A stretch of 64,000 nt of DNA from Paraphoma chrysanthemicola (taxonomy: Eukaryota > Ascomycota > Dothideomycetes > Pleosporales > Phaeosphaeriaceae), in contig JAGMWG010000002.1 of assembly GCA_020744225.1 (NCBI GenBank), positions 930,001 through 994,000 of the forward strand. The letters are read 5' to 3'. The notes beneath the pieces were generated by a model, which saw nothing but the letters and a program-made list of their open reading frames with translations, was not told the origin of the DNA and did not search any database. Positions 45,849-56,294 of this stretch are shown one piece after another. How positions within the stretch are numbered: the first letter of the stretch is position 1; the number at the start of each line of letters is the position of its first letter. The position numbers were made by a program, and so were the translations under genes.

Positions 45849-46769
45849 TCATGCATCTCTCCTCACACCCAGAAAGTAGTTCCCCCACTGCTCGCCACCC
45901 TTGACCTCTCTCCACCCGATTCCAGGCACATACACGACTCCTAGGCTCTTCACACTGCCCCAGCCAGGCTGTTTCGCGAACCATCCCCTCAGCTCATCCT
46001 CGTTGACGTACTTGGACCACTCGTGCGTCCCCTTGGGGACAATGCCTAGTACATCCTCAGCCATCACGTTCGTAACCACCCAGCTCGTCCACGTGCGTGC
46101 GATGGTGCTGAGAATGAGCCAGCCGCCGGGCTTCACGTGTGGGAGGAGGTGTTCAAGGAACGGCCCAGGCGCATTGACATGTTCAAGCACTTCAAACAGA
46201 GTGACAATGTCATATGCTTCCGTCGGCGACGCGGGGAGCGGAAGATCTTCAATCGAGGTATTGAGGTACGTCAACTTCCCCGCGCTTATGAGTGTTGGAT
46301 CGCGTCTCTTATGGCCCTCTGCGATCTTGAGGACCTCGGGTGTGGGATCGATGGCCGTGACGGACAGCGTGTTGGGCAGACGGGCGGCTGATTCGGCGAA
46401 TATGCCGCCGCCGCAACCAATGTCTAGGTAGCGGAGCTTTTGTGGTGTGAGGGAGGTGGTCGGATCGGACGAGCGACATTGGGTGATGAAGGAGTGGCGG
46501 AGCGGGTTCATGAGGTGCAGGAGCCGTGAAGGGCCGTGGGGGTCCCACCATGATGATGCGAGCGCATTGAAGTGCGATACTTCGGTTGGGTCGACAGTGC
46601 CGGTGCTTGTGGTAGGGTTGTGTCTGGTGCTTGGTGACGAGGAGATGGCTCGCGAAGCTGCGGGCGCAATGCGATGTGCTAGGCGTGTTTGTGTTGCTGG
46701 ACGAATTGACGTCTGCGAGATGCATCGTCGTATTAATCGTGCCGCGATGGCCGGATTGTATGGCTTCAT
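45849..46769 (-). CDS. COQ3: Ubiquinone biosynthesis O-methyltransferase, mitochondrial (Coq3)
   Basis: A single-exon gene of 306 residues from the ATG at 46769; the open frame extends upstream only through GTG. The N-terminal 60 residues are Arg/Ser/Ala-rich without acids, a mitochondrial targeting presequence. Then follow EVSHFNALASSWWDPHGPSRLLHLMNPLR, the SAM motif LDIGCGGGIFAESAARL, VTAIDPTPEVLKIA, and the FEVLEHV strand with the late WSKYVNEDELRGWF block, all typical of Coq3/UbiG. The enzyme does both O-methylation steps of ubiquinone head-group synthesis at the matrix side of the inner membrane. Confidence 0.96.
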   Translation of the reverse strand: MKPYNPAIAARLIRRCISQTSIRPATQTRLAHRIAPAASRAISSSPSTRHNPTTSTGTVDPTEVSHFNALASSWWDPHGPSRLLHLMNPLRHSFITQCRSSDPTTSLTPQKLRYLDIGCGGGIFAESAARLPNTLSVTAIDPTPEVLKIAEGHKRRDPTLISAGKLTYLNTSIEDLPLPASPTEAYDIVTLFEVLEHVNAPGPFLEHLLPHVKPGGWLILSTIARTWTSWVVTNVMAEDVLGIVPKGTHEWSKYVNEDELRGWFAKQPGWGSVKSLGVVYVPGIGWREVKGGEQWGNYFLGVRRDA

Positions 46770-48016
46770 TTGTGCAATTGGGTTCTGCGTGATCACGGCG
46801 TCAGAACTTTGATCGCATTGATGTCACCACAAGTTGAAGTTCGATGGGCAAAGCACAGGCCCGATGCTCCACAGGGCTCGCCCACCAAGTCCGTCTTCGA
46901 ACGCACCATCACCACGACAAGTGAACTCACCTTCATGAGATAGGAGCTTATCAGGCATCGACATACTTTGTCCCGATTCTAGCTTTGCTGATGCAGACTG
47001 TAGGCCCTAGACTTGCTTTATTGCAGAAGCCTAAACTTCCCGAGGTCAGGGCTGCCACTTCGTTTCTTATTCTTCAATTTGTCTCCTAGAATGCTACAAG
47101 GCCACACAGCGCTAGCTAGACGTGCAGAACTATAAAGGCGGTGCTTGGTCGAACAATCACTAATGCCACTGAAACCTGGTGGGTTGGTCCGCATAGCGTT
47201 TCCGCATCGCTCAGGACCATCTCGTTGCTGATCACCCGTAAGTACGGAGCAGATCCCGTCTGCTCAAACTCCTCCTTGCATCATGACAATAGATCCGTAT
47301 GAAAGTCAATCGTGTCAAATCATGAGTTGGGCGTGATTTCTTAAGGCAGCTTGTTAAAGCATCGGGTTTGCAGCCTTATTGAGATGCTGGACATTGGGGA
47401 GGCCCCAACTCCAAGATAAATGGTCTTTTGATGATACTTTGCCAAATTTGAGGTCAGGCGTCCTTTATATAGGGATAGCAGATCGTTTCCTTCGATCAAA
47501 TCCTTGTTCGTGGAAGGCTTCACTGGCCAAATAATCATATCGTACGTAGCCATCTTGAAACAGCGGCACGAATATTGTACCAGAAGCCGTTGTATCGATG
47601 ACATGTATTAGATTCCAGCGAGTGTTAGTACGCCACATCTCGTAGAACACAGTCGAGGGGCTGCCTCTGGATGAGTGGAGCATTCGAGTTCGTGGTCAAC
47701 TACAATGACCTCTGCTGGTGCAACAATGCCTAGGTATCTTGCATAGCATCAAATGCCAGACTTCAGTCGAGCCTCCAGCTGAATCTCCCTTCCCTTCCTA
47801 AAGTAGGGCAGCTTACTCTTCATCGCCACGTCAGACGTCCTTCAATTATGGGCGGGGTATCATGCACGCCCACGCCGCGGATTCGTATTGGGACTAGCGG
47901 GCTTATGACAAGACTCTACGAATGCCAGCCTGGCTCACGCGAGTCTTGCATATCGTCTTCATGATCGACTTACAGTACCCGTTCGACCTAAACCCGAACT
48001 TATATCTTCCGAAAAT
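46770..48016. other. Intergenic region, possible decayed coding fragment
   Basis: 1.25 kb between COQ3 and the HET gene. At about 47400-47760 on the minus strand, segments in different frames look weakly protein-like (VIVVDHELEC, then FVPLFQDGYVRYDYLA), which may be a degenerate gene, but I cannot assign it. Confidence 0.3.
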
Positions 48017-50398
48017 ATGTTTAGCGGTCAATTTCGGAGTCTGCGGCTTGAGTCACCAGGGCGTGAAAGATACGATGGCTCCACTGATACAGCTTTGCCA
48101 CTATCTGCAGGACAGAGTTGTGAGGTTTGCGTCCACTTCGGCAAGCTATTTACGGAGAGCGATGTCAAGAAAGTCTTCTTGGCAGAAGACGTGTACGCAA
48201 GGAATTGTCCCGATCACAGTCCATTGTTCAAATGGATCAAGACAAACTACGAAGACCGTCAGGCGCGCAAGAGAAGAGCATATTTAATCCGGAGACATTA
48301 TCATATCGATGGCATTGGTCTGGGTAGAAAGGCCAATGGTATTCCCTGGGTGGCAGCTCTCGATTACAAAGGCCGCCAAGGCAGAAGCTATCAGCTTCTT
48401 TTTCAATCAAGCCAGGCTCCCGTGGGTATGCAAGGTCCTCCATATTTGGGTGTGCTTGATTCGAAGTGGATCGATTTCAGTTCGGCAAAAAGATGGCTGG
48501 AGAAGTGCACGACACAGCACACATCGAGATGTCAGAGTAGTTCTGACCTGACACATGTGTCTCCAGCCTGGCTCATCGACACAAAAGACAACTGTTTAGT
48601 ATCAGGAGAAACCGTTGCCCACTTTGTAGCTTTGAGCTATAGGTGGGGTCCGTCAACACATCAAAACATTGACTCTGTCATATTCGAACAGATAGCAGTC
48701 CCGGGCGGACTTGTCAAACACGCTGAACATATCTCGCCTACCGTTCGTGACGCAATGCAAGTAGTGCGTGCAATAGGCGAGCGATATTTATGGGTTGATG
48801 CAATCTGCTTGGCGCCAGATGATAAGACCAAGCTGGTTGAACAACTACAGCTCATGGGATCGATTTATGCCTCGGCACGACTCACCATTGTCGCACTTGA
48901 TGGCGACGCAACGACTGGACTGAAAGGCACTGGAGCAATGCCGCGAAGCTTAGAAAACGTTTTTGATTGGAAAAACGGTGCCCAAATTCTGGCTAGATAT
49001 TTACCCAGTCTGTCGGCATTGGAGGTGGACGCCTCAGAATACTTTCGGCGTGGATGGACATTTCAGGAGTACATCCTCTCTCGAAGACGACTCATTTTTG
49101 CCAATCAACAGATTCATTGGCAGTGCTTCGGTGGTTCCTGGCATGAAGACTGCCCAGACTGCAACGATGAACATGTTGAGAGCAACTTGGCACGATATAC
49201 AAGAATGCCCAATATCGAAGCGGGATGGCCTGATTTCGAGGAGTTAAATGGCCTAATTATAGAGTACAACGCCCGAGAGCTTTCGTTCCCTGAAGATGCT
49301 TGTCCCGGGATTACTGGTCTGTTTACGTACATTGAGAGTGCATTCAAGGGCGGGTTTTTGTTCGGGCTGCCGAGAGAAAATTTCGACGCAGCACTGATGT
49401 GGGGTTGCTCCTTCGGAAGAGGCATGCTCAACGGGCCCATTTATTTAGGACTTCAGCGGAGGAAGCCATCTGGTCGAACAGGCCACGGCCTGCCAAATGC
49501 AGCTCTGCCATCATGGTCATGGGTAGGTTGGAGAGGCTATCCCATTGTTATACTCCGAGATGAGGAACAGTATCTCGCCTCGGACACGACTAAATCGAAG
49601 GGCGTCACTTTGGCGAGTGGGGTTGTCACAGTCCCAATAACGCAGTGGTTCAGTCACAGCAGTCCGGTCACAGATAACAAGGCCATCGTTACACCCCACC
49701 CAGTAGGCTCCGATGCCACTCCATCAAATCCGGTCTCTTCTTTTGACGCTAATGTCTGGAAGCGGATCAAATATGTGGCAACTGAGCATGGTTGTGAGGG
49801 CAAAGCGATACGCAATCTGCCATGGGGATGCAACGGTGAGTACGTATACGAGCACATCAATTTCCCAGGCAAATTCTATTGGCAGCCGCTCCCACGTTAC
49901 AGCTCAGGCGGGGAAACAAATTCGCCGTCTCAACTCGGGAACCGTTATATCTCATGCCAAACGAAACGACTGTGGCTTGCAGCTGTTGCACTCCCCGCTA
50001 TCAGATTCGAAGTCTTGTGTGAGGTGCATCTTAGTCTGTATGACAACCTCGGGAGGGTATGCGGCTGGCTCCAATTGCCAAATGATGGGGAAATGTCTCA
50101 CTTTCAGAGGGCCGACATCGCTGAGAGATGGAGAACTTTCATTCCTCCTCTAGCCGACGAAGGAACAATCTTGAATCTCTTCCCAGCAGACGATGAACTG
50201 CTTGAACTAGTCGCAGTTTGCATGTGCAAATACCCTCAAGGCGGTCATGAAAGCCGTGAGGTGATTTATGATGACTTTTACGGTGTGCTGTGGATTAAAT
50301 GGGTCAATGGTGTTGCTTTCCGACATGGATGTGGATATGTTGCAAAGGCTATGTGGGACGAGCATGAACCGCAAATGGTTGATCTGGTACTGGGTTAA
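48017..50398 (+). CDS. HET-domain (heterokaryon incompatibility) protein
   Basis: A single-exon gene of 793 residues. The HET domain (PF06985) lies at about 200-370, with its three blocks: FVALSYRWG, RYLWVDAICLAPDD and the MGSIYASARLTIVALD helix, followed by RRGWTFQEYILSRRRLIFANQQIHWQC. The N-terminal 200 residues have a cysteine-containing segment typical of the family's variable leader, and the C-terminal 400 residues are a variable region with no recognised repeat. HET proteins trigger growth inhibition or cell death after non-self recognition, perhaps through a TIR-like NADase-type fold. No partner gene (STAND NLR, patatin or SNARE) is visible next to it. Confidence 0.92.
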   Translation: MFSGQFRSLRLESPGRERYDGSTDTALPLSAGQSCEVCVHFGKLFTESDVKKVFLAEDVYARNCPDHSPLFKWIKTNYEDRQARKRRAYLIRRHYHIDGIGLGRKANGIPWVAALDYKGRQGRSYQLLFQSSQAPVGMQGPPYLGVLDSKWIDFSSAKRWLEKCTTQHTSRCQSSSDLTHVSPAWLIDTKDNCLVSGETVAHFVALSYRWGPSTHQNIDSVIFEQIAVPGGLVKHAEHISPTVRDAMQVVRAIGERYLWVDAICLAPDDKTKLVEQLQLMGSIYASARLTIVALDGDATTGLKGTGAMPRSLENVFDWKNGAQILARYLPSLSALEVDASEYFRRGWTFQEYILSRRRLIFANQQIHWQCFGGSWHEDCPDCNDEHVESNLARYTRMPNIEAGWPDFEELNGLIIEYNARELSFPEDACPGITGLFTYIESAFKGGFLFGLPRENFDAALMWGCSFGRGMLNGPIYLGLQRRKPSGRTGHGLPNAALPSWSWVGWRGYPIVILRDEEQYLASDTTKSKGVTLASGVVTVPITQWFSHSSPVTDNKAIVTPHPVGSDATPSNPVSSFDANVWKRIKYVATEHGCEGKAIRNLPWGCNGEYVYEHINFPGKFYWQPLPRYSSGGETNSPSQLGNRYISCQTKRLWLAAVALPAIRFEVLCEVHLSLYDNLGRVCGWLQLPNDGEMSHFQRADIAERWRTFIPPLADEGTILNLFPADDELLELVAVCMCKYPQGGHESREVIYDDFYGVLWIKWVNGVAFRHGCGYVAKAMWDEHEPQMVDLVLG

Positions 50399-50736
50399 AT
50401 TACGTCTAATCTGATCGATGATTGCACGGCTCTCCTGGCTAAAATGTATCACCTGCCCTTAATTCATCTCACGGTTGTGCACCGTAAGCATACACATAAT
50501 GATTTGCGAAACAGGGCTCAATTGCACGGATAATGGTTTCACAGGACCAGCGCTGATTGTTGAAAAACCACCATTAAATGGTCCTTGAAGCAGACTTTCT
50601 GAACCTGCAACCAACTTATGAGCGCAACTGATTCGAGTAGAGCCAACTTAGAGCGACGTGTTCATCGACCCATCCCGACCCTCCTCGCTCTAGAGGCCAT
50701 CGTTACTAATGCGAGATCGTGACTATGATTGTTCCA
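50399..50736. other. Intergenic region
   Basis: Short spacer between converging HET and GH5 genes. Nothing recognised. Confidence 0.45.
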
Positions 50737-52298
50737 TCATGCAACCTTGCCATGGATGCTTGAGATACCAGTCCTTTGCAATTTCTTCGGTAGCAGTGGC
50801 TGGATGACGCCAAGCCAGACTGTGTCGTAGAGTCTATAACTGTTAGCATAAGGTCGTTCAACTGTGTAGTACGGAACCTTACGAGGGTCCGCCATCAGAG
50901 GCTTTGCTACCCGGCTCTAAGCTCCCCCAGGCGTTTCCACTTGAACAACACGGACTGTTCGTTCCCCAGAAGGGACCCGCTGCCCATGCTGCCCAGCCAA
51001 TGTACTGACATGCTATTAGTACTCATGCTACACACTGAAGCTATTCGCAAAATGAGACTTGTGACATACTTCAGTATTGTTTGCCACATAGTTGAGCATA
51101 TCCTTAACATAGCCCGCACATTGAGTGCCGTTCGGAGAACCCCATTCGGTGACCATGGCTTTCATGTTGTGCTGTTTCAACCATGCAGTCAATGGTGCAT
51201 AAACAACGGGCGTAGAGATCGAGCACACATCTGAGCCACCTTCTTCAAAGTACTGATGGACATCGATTGCTTTACACTGTAAGCCATAATGCACAGAGTC
51301 GCGATTTGGATTCAACATACCAGTGTTGTTGGCGGGATCCTTAAGTTTGTACATCACAGAAGCTGAGGATGGTGAGTTGCCCGTCCAATCTTCTGTCCAA
51401 TGCCGCGCTCCTGACCAGGCATTGCCTGGAGCGAGAATTCTGCATTCAAGTTAGTTTCAATGCTAGATACGCAATTAGGGTGTGATTTACAGTTGCCTAG
51501 CACCCGTCTTTCGGATGGCGGTAATGGCCGCTTGGTTGTTAGCGAAAATGAGGTTGGTGTCCATAGAATGCGGCTTAGCCGTCGTTAGCATTAGGCCCCT
51601 TGTCTAACGCGGATTGCCTCACCTCATTCATCAGCCCGAATATGACCTTCTCATTCTTCTTGAATCGACGAGCGAGTTCACCCCAAAAAGCACCAAATTG
51701 TGCAGTGGTTGCTGCAGTGGGATCAGAGCTGTTGCCGATGACACTTCCACTGTATGGCTGCTGAGAAGGATTGTTGTAACGCATATAGTTGTGCGGGTCG
51801 AGAAGGGCGTATGCGCCCTTGGTAACGGTGATGTAGTTGATCGCGTCCGCAAAATGTCCGAAATGCTTCGCAAATCAGTAAATTTGGACGCTTGTGATTG
51901 GAACACGTACCGTCTCGTTGAACTTTGATCCAAGCCCTGTGCTCAGTGGGCACATGCGCTCGAGCAAGAATGCAACACGGAATAGATTGATCTGGATTGT
52001 GCTTGTTAGTTAAGAGTCTTGACAAAGTCATCGAAGTCTTACTCTATTCTTGTCAACGTACACATCGACTCCAGCCTTGTCAATGAAGGCATAGTCTTTC
52101 CCAAAGACACCAGGCAAGCCGGCATTGGCATCACCGGTCGGGCCTGTTCTATTTGTCAGGACTTGCCCCATGGTTTCACGTTTCTGTCGTACTCCATGTT
52201 CCAAACTCCCCACCGCTTTCAGCAACCCCTGCGTACAAAATGGTAGCCGCTGCCTCCAGAACGAGGAACAGCAACGCGGTTAGACTAAGGCCTGGCAT
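50737..52298 (-). CDS. Secreted GH5 endo-beta-1,4-glucanase
   Basis: Eight exons, 52298-52193, 52143-52043, 51991-51911, 51865-51623, 51573-51491, 51439-51070, 51004-50883 and 50833-50737, all GT-AG and in phase, encode 400 residues. A signal peptide is followed directly by the catalytic domain, with no carbohydrate-binding module. Typical GH5 cellulase motifs: FRVAFLLERMCP, ITVTKGAYALLDPHNYMRYN, the acid/base Glu in FGLMNEPH, the VHQYFEEGGSD segment and the nucleophile Glu in MVTEWGSPN. It hydrolyses internal beta-1,4-glucan bonds in cellulose outside the cell. It is divergent from an AA9 LPMO gene across a 0.9 kb region, so co-induction on cellulose is likely. Confidence 0.93.
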
Positions 52299-53205
52299 GT
52301 CTTGGAAGAGCCACCGCTAAACTGATTATGTGGCGTATAAGCCTCGGTGGCGTTCCTGGGCAGGGTAATTCACGATGCCATGACTCCCGTCGCACAACCA
52401 AGGCAGTCTTATAATAAATCCTTGGTACCGACTAGACTAGCTCGACGGACGGAGTTCGAAGATGGTACTTTATAGTACCGAAGATCATCATCAAAAGTCA
52501 AAGTTAAAATAAGGCAGCTTTAACCTGATAGGAAGCCACAAGGGTATTCGGTCCCAAACTGATACGCGACTCAGCGCAAACCAGGTTACAAATATACCAA
52601 TTCCGTGCGGTCGGTAAAAGCTGGGCGAATGGATCCGGAATTGCGGGGAAGGCATAGCACTGGTGCGAGCATTCTCGGGGTTGGAACAAGTGCCCCGATC
52701 AAGATGTGCCGAGTCTACTCTACTCAAATTTACTTAGTTGGGTTCGATTTTGACGTAATAGGAAAATTTCTAGACGGAGGTACCCTGCCACCACGTTTTG
52801 GTCTTGGTTTATTAATTTACAAGTTGCCAATAATCGCTAGGGCACATGTTGTTCTTAACCAAATGTAATTTGTCCCACTAGGATGTCGCGGGCCGGCTAA
52901 TGATATACATTTATTGCCGCATACTCTAACGTACATTGTAACCTGATTAATCGTGTATTATGCATACAGTGTAGCCATGGAATGATGGTGTAAGTGATAC
53001 GAGTGAACGTTGCAGTCGCTATTACTACACCCCTACCGGAGATCGCGTTGATCTAACCCCTTCAGGAACGGCTGTGCAGCTCCTTTGTGTAACACTTAAG
53101 AACGAACCCCGGCTCCAAGGATCGTAGAACTGGCAGAACAATTCGGACTCGCAGGGCATTCTCTTCAATCACCATTTCTATACCACCTAGACTCTAGTTC
53201 TCAGG
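52299..53205. promoter_or_regulatory. Divergent promoter region of GH5 and AA9 genes
   Basis: 907 bp between start codons of two cellulolytic genes. It holds one GGCTAA word (separate entry) and two CreA-like SYGGRG words, CCGGAG at 53036-53041 and the complement of CCGGGG at 53108-53113. A site by word match alone is weak evidence, but the set is what cellulase promoters usually carry. Confidence 0.4.
52895..52900 (+). promoter_or_regulatory. Possible XlnR/Xyr1 site GGCTAA
   Basis: Exact match to the XlnR/Xyr1 core between the divergent GH5 and AA9 genes, 305 bp before the AA9 start codon. A six-base word can occur by chance. Confidence 0.3.
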
Positions 53206-54009
53206 ATGTATCTCAACTCAATTGCTCTTGGCCTGGGCCTTGCAGCGAGTGTTGCACAGGGCCACTGTATGTTTCCAATCCATTCAGCGAATGGAAAACC
53301 TATACTAATTGCTTTTGCTAGATGTTTACCCTGGTTTGACCTCTGGAAGCGTGCGCACCCCGGCATGGACTCACGTCCGCCGGACGGTCGACATGTACAA
53401 CTCGGCTCCCGTCCAGGATGTTACTACCACGGCCATCCGGTGCAACGTGGATCCTGCATTCTCGACGAAAGAAATCCTTACCGTGCAGGCCGGAACCGAC
53501 GTTGGGTTTTGGATGCAGAGTGGCATTTCCCACACTGGCCCACTGTTTTTCTATCTCGCAAAGGTACCCGCTGGCCAAACCGCAGCTACCTGGGACGGTT
53601 CTGGCAGTGTCTGGTTCAAGATTTACGAGGAACAAGCTATTATCAGCGGAAACGTTCGCTGGCCCAATGCTGGTAAGTCTTCTCCTGATAATTTGGGCAA
53701 GTCGATGGCGCTTACTGATGTCTTCTAGGTACCAACAATCCCAAGGTTAAACTACCTAACTCACTTCCTAATGGTGATTATCTGCTCCGCGTCGAACATA
53801 TCGCGATGCACGGGGCACAAGTGCTCAATGGTGCTCAGCACTACCTCGCTTGTGGCCAGATAACCGTCACTGGTGGCGGCAGCGGTACCCCTGGGCCATT
53901 GGTATCGTTCCCAGGCGCGTACAAGCCGACTGATCCTGGCATTCTTTACAGCATGTATGCTCAAGACAAGACATACATCAACCCTGGTCCAAAAATTTGG
54001 TTAGGTTGA
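53206..54009 (+). CDS. AA9 lytic polysaccharide monooxygenase
   Basis: Exons 53206-53266, 53322-53672 and 53729-54009 give 230 residues. A 19-residue signal peptide (ending AQG) is followed by His20, which becomes the N-terminal histidine of the copper brace; an intron falls just after it, as is common in this family. The second brace histidine is in SGISHTGPLFFY, and the axial tyrosine in AQHYLACGQI, where the usual Q-x-Y pattern is kept. Total length equals a single-domain AA9 without a binding module. The enzyme oxidatively cleaves crystalline cellulose using H2O2 or O2 and an electron donor, boosting the neighbouring GH5 endoglucanase. Confidence 0.94.
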
Positions 54010-54944
54010 AGGCTCGGTGGAGGTGTAGATATCCGTAATTGAGTTTGGGGGGTGCAGGAGTATTGATAGAATATCGTATAGATTCACGCCAATTCTGTGT
54101 CCGAGTGAGCCAAATATTCCCTCTTCTGAAAAAGAAATCCAAAAGCACCGCATGATCTTATCTGGAACAGCTTGTGGTCTATTTCAAATCTCTAAAGCAC
54201 AAGTGAACTTGCTTTGCAGTCTCTGTGGCAATACGTGATTATTAGTAGTGTCGCTCGAGTATCGCCAGAACTGTGACTCCAGACAACGGACAAGCTGGTA
54301 TGGTGATCTGCTAAACTCCCGTGTTCGAAGTACCTGGTATTCCTGGCCGAGAAACCATCCAGTGAGACATTTCGCAGATTTCAGTGCATGAAATGAGACG
54401 ATGAGATAAGATCGATGGAATATAAGTGTCATAATTTCGTTCTTGGGAGAGCTAATGCCTGGCTCGATTTGTGTAGGAGGGTTATGAGGTCGGGGCCCGA
54501 TGATGCAGCGTCATCGGATCCTGCTGCACCGCGACTTGCCATGATCTTCTGCGACTGAAAGCAGCGTTACAGTCAGATTGACGTGCGTGGGTTCATTGTC
54601 AAGAGATGGGCAGCGATGGCAGGCTGAAGGCTGATTAGACCTCGCGCACAGACGCGTTTCTGAACCGTCCTTGCCGTCCCGCCCTGCATCGAACATCAAC
54701 CGCCATCGCAGGGATTCGCTCAGAGGCTTCGATCCCGACAGATCGGACATGGATTCCCCAGCTACGACCTCGCGATATGACCACATCGGGCCGAAAGCTG
54801 TAGTGTGTAAAGCAGGTATTGTACGCGACACGCGCCTACGCCACGACTTCAACGGGTATGACGTATGCGCACCCGCTTTTCTCTTTGCTCACTATTACCA
54901 ACGATCCTTGCAGTAATTAACATCAACAAAAACGCGTATGCAAG
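54010..54944. other. Intergenic region, nothing recognised
   Basis: About 930 bp between the AA9 gene and the glycine-rich protein gene. Short frames only. Confidence 0.45.
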
Positions 54945-56294
54945 ATGACAGCCCAAGCAACAAAATCGAAGTCTAAAAGCGACAACGGCGCGAAGAAGAA
55001 AATGGCAGACAATAACTCCGAGAAACCACCGCCAATTCCACAGCATGAAATCAAGCAGAACTCGGGCGTGTCCGCACAGATGGCGCTGCAGGCTGCACAG
55101 AAGGCGTGGCAGTTGAGGCAAGCAGCCAACGCAGCGGGTGACCCCAACGCACGCGAAGAGATTCTCGCAAAAGCCATCAACAAGGAGATTGAAGCAGAGT
55201 CGTTTGGCAAGGCTGCAAAGTACACTCGCTCTGGTGCATTTCAGGGTCTCGCCGCTGGTGCTGGACTGGGTGTACAGCCAGGTGTAACGCTGGGCAAGAT
55301 CACTGGTGCACTCGTCGGTGGCCTTGTATCAACGGTCACCGGATTGCTTGGAGGCGGCATCGGCTCAGTATACGGCGCGATGAATGGGCCGTTCTGGGAT
55401 CTTGGAGAAATGGCCAGTCACGGTGTCCGACAGATTGTTGGAGACTTTCCCAACTGGAAGTCAACGCCAGCACAAAAGCGAGCCCTGGAGAAGATGGTCA
55501 TGCAAACAAAAGACACGCAAGCGCCGACCGAAGAAGAGCTGGAGGAAATGAGTAAGGATGCTCCAGATGATGCACCCGAGTCTTGGTCTCAGTCAGCGAA
55601 AGATATGACAGCCTGGAGACCTTCCATGCCCTCAATGCCAAAAATGCCCAACATGCCATCGATGCCCACGTCGGCTGCTTTGGGTATGGGAGGTCTGGGT
55701 GCATCGTTGTGGGGAGGTGGCAAGGGCCAGGAGCAGCAAGCAGCACCAAAGCAAGCAAAAAGCCAAAGCGGCAACCAACAATCATCACAACCAGAACCTC
55801 AACGCCCACGGCCGACTACCAGAGCATCATCAAAGCAAGAAGCACAAAAGCCCCAAGAACCACCCAAGCCAAAGGAAGCACCAACCCCCAAAGAGGCGCC
55901 CAAATTTGAAAAGACGGAACAACCGAAGTCTTCGACGACGGAAAAGCCAGCTCATTCATCAGCACCAAAACCCAAACCTGCGGAGACGAAACCGTCTGAA
56001 AGCAAACCCGCCGCTTCGAAGCCAAAACCCGCTCCCGCCAAAGACTCGTCCAAACCCCAAGCAGCCAGCAAACCCGCATCAACCGGCCAAACGAAGCGCA
56101 CCGCCTCGGGTGAGAACAAAGAGAACAAATCCACATCAGCAGCACCAAGTAGTGAGCCAGAGAAACGCAAGCCGAAGAAATTGGCGACCAAGAGCAGTAC
56201 TACAGCACCACAGTCTGGGTCGGGGCAAGCACCTGCTCCGAAGAAGAAGGCACCGCGCAAATTAGAGTCAAGGAAGACTGCTGCCGCAGCCTAG
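54945..56294 (+). CDS. Glycine-zipper hypothetical protein with Lys/Pro-rich tail
   Basis: A single-exon gene of 449 residues. After a basic Ser/Lys leader there is a helical Ala/Gln-rich segment (about 40-90). A glycine-rich hydrophobic stretch at about 100-150 (GAFQGLAAGAGLGVQPG, TGALVGGLVSTVTGLLGGGIG) has regular G-x3-G spacing like membrane-inserting glycine zippers. A short region with repeated P-x-M-P (PSMPSMPKMPNMP) follows at about 225-245. The last 190 residues are low-complexity Pro/Lys/Ser/Ala, strongly basic and probably disordered. I do not recognise a family. The clean long frame and compositional logic argue that it is real. It may associate with membranes. Confidence 0.75.
   Translation: MTAQATKSKSKSDNGAKKKMADNNSEKPPPIPQHEIKQNSGVSAQMALQAAQKAWQLRQAANAAGDPNAREEILAKAINKEIEAESFGKAAKYTRSGAFQGLAAGAGLGVQPGVTLGKITGALVGGLVSTVTGLLGGGIGSVYGAMNGPFWDLGEMASHGVRQIVGDFPNWKSTPAQKRALEKMVMQTKDTQAPTEEELEEMSKDAPDDAPESWSQSAKDMTAWRPSMPSMPKMPNMPSMPTSAALGMGGLGASLWGGGKGQEQQAAPKQAKSQSGNQQSSQPEPQRPRPTTRASSKQEAQKPQEPPKPKEAPTPKEAPKFEKTEQPKSSTTEKPAHSSAPKPKPAETKPSESKPAASKPKPAPAKDSSKPQAASKPASTGQTKRTASGENKENKSTSAAPSSEPEKRKPKKLATKSSTTAPQSGSGQAPAPKKKAPRKLESRKTAAAA

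Noticed and set aside
55699..56265. A second plus-strand frame of 188 codons, Lys/Pro/His-rich
   Set aside because: It is a shifted reading of the low-complexity tail of the gene at 54945-56294.
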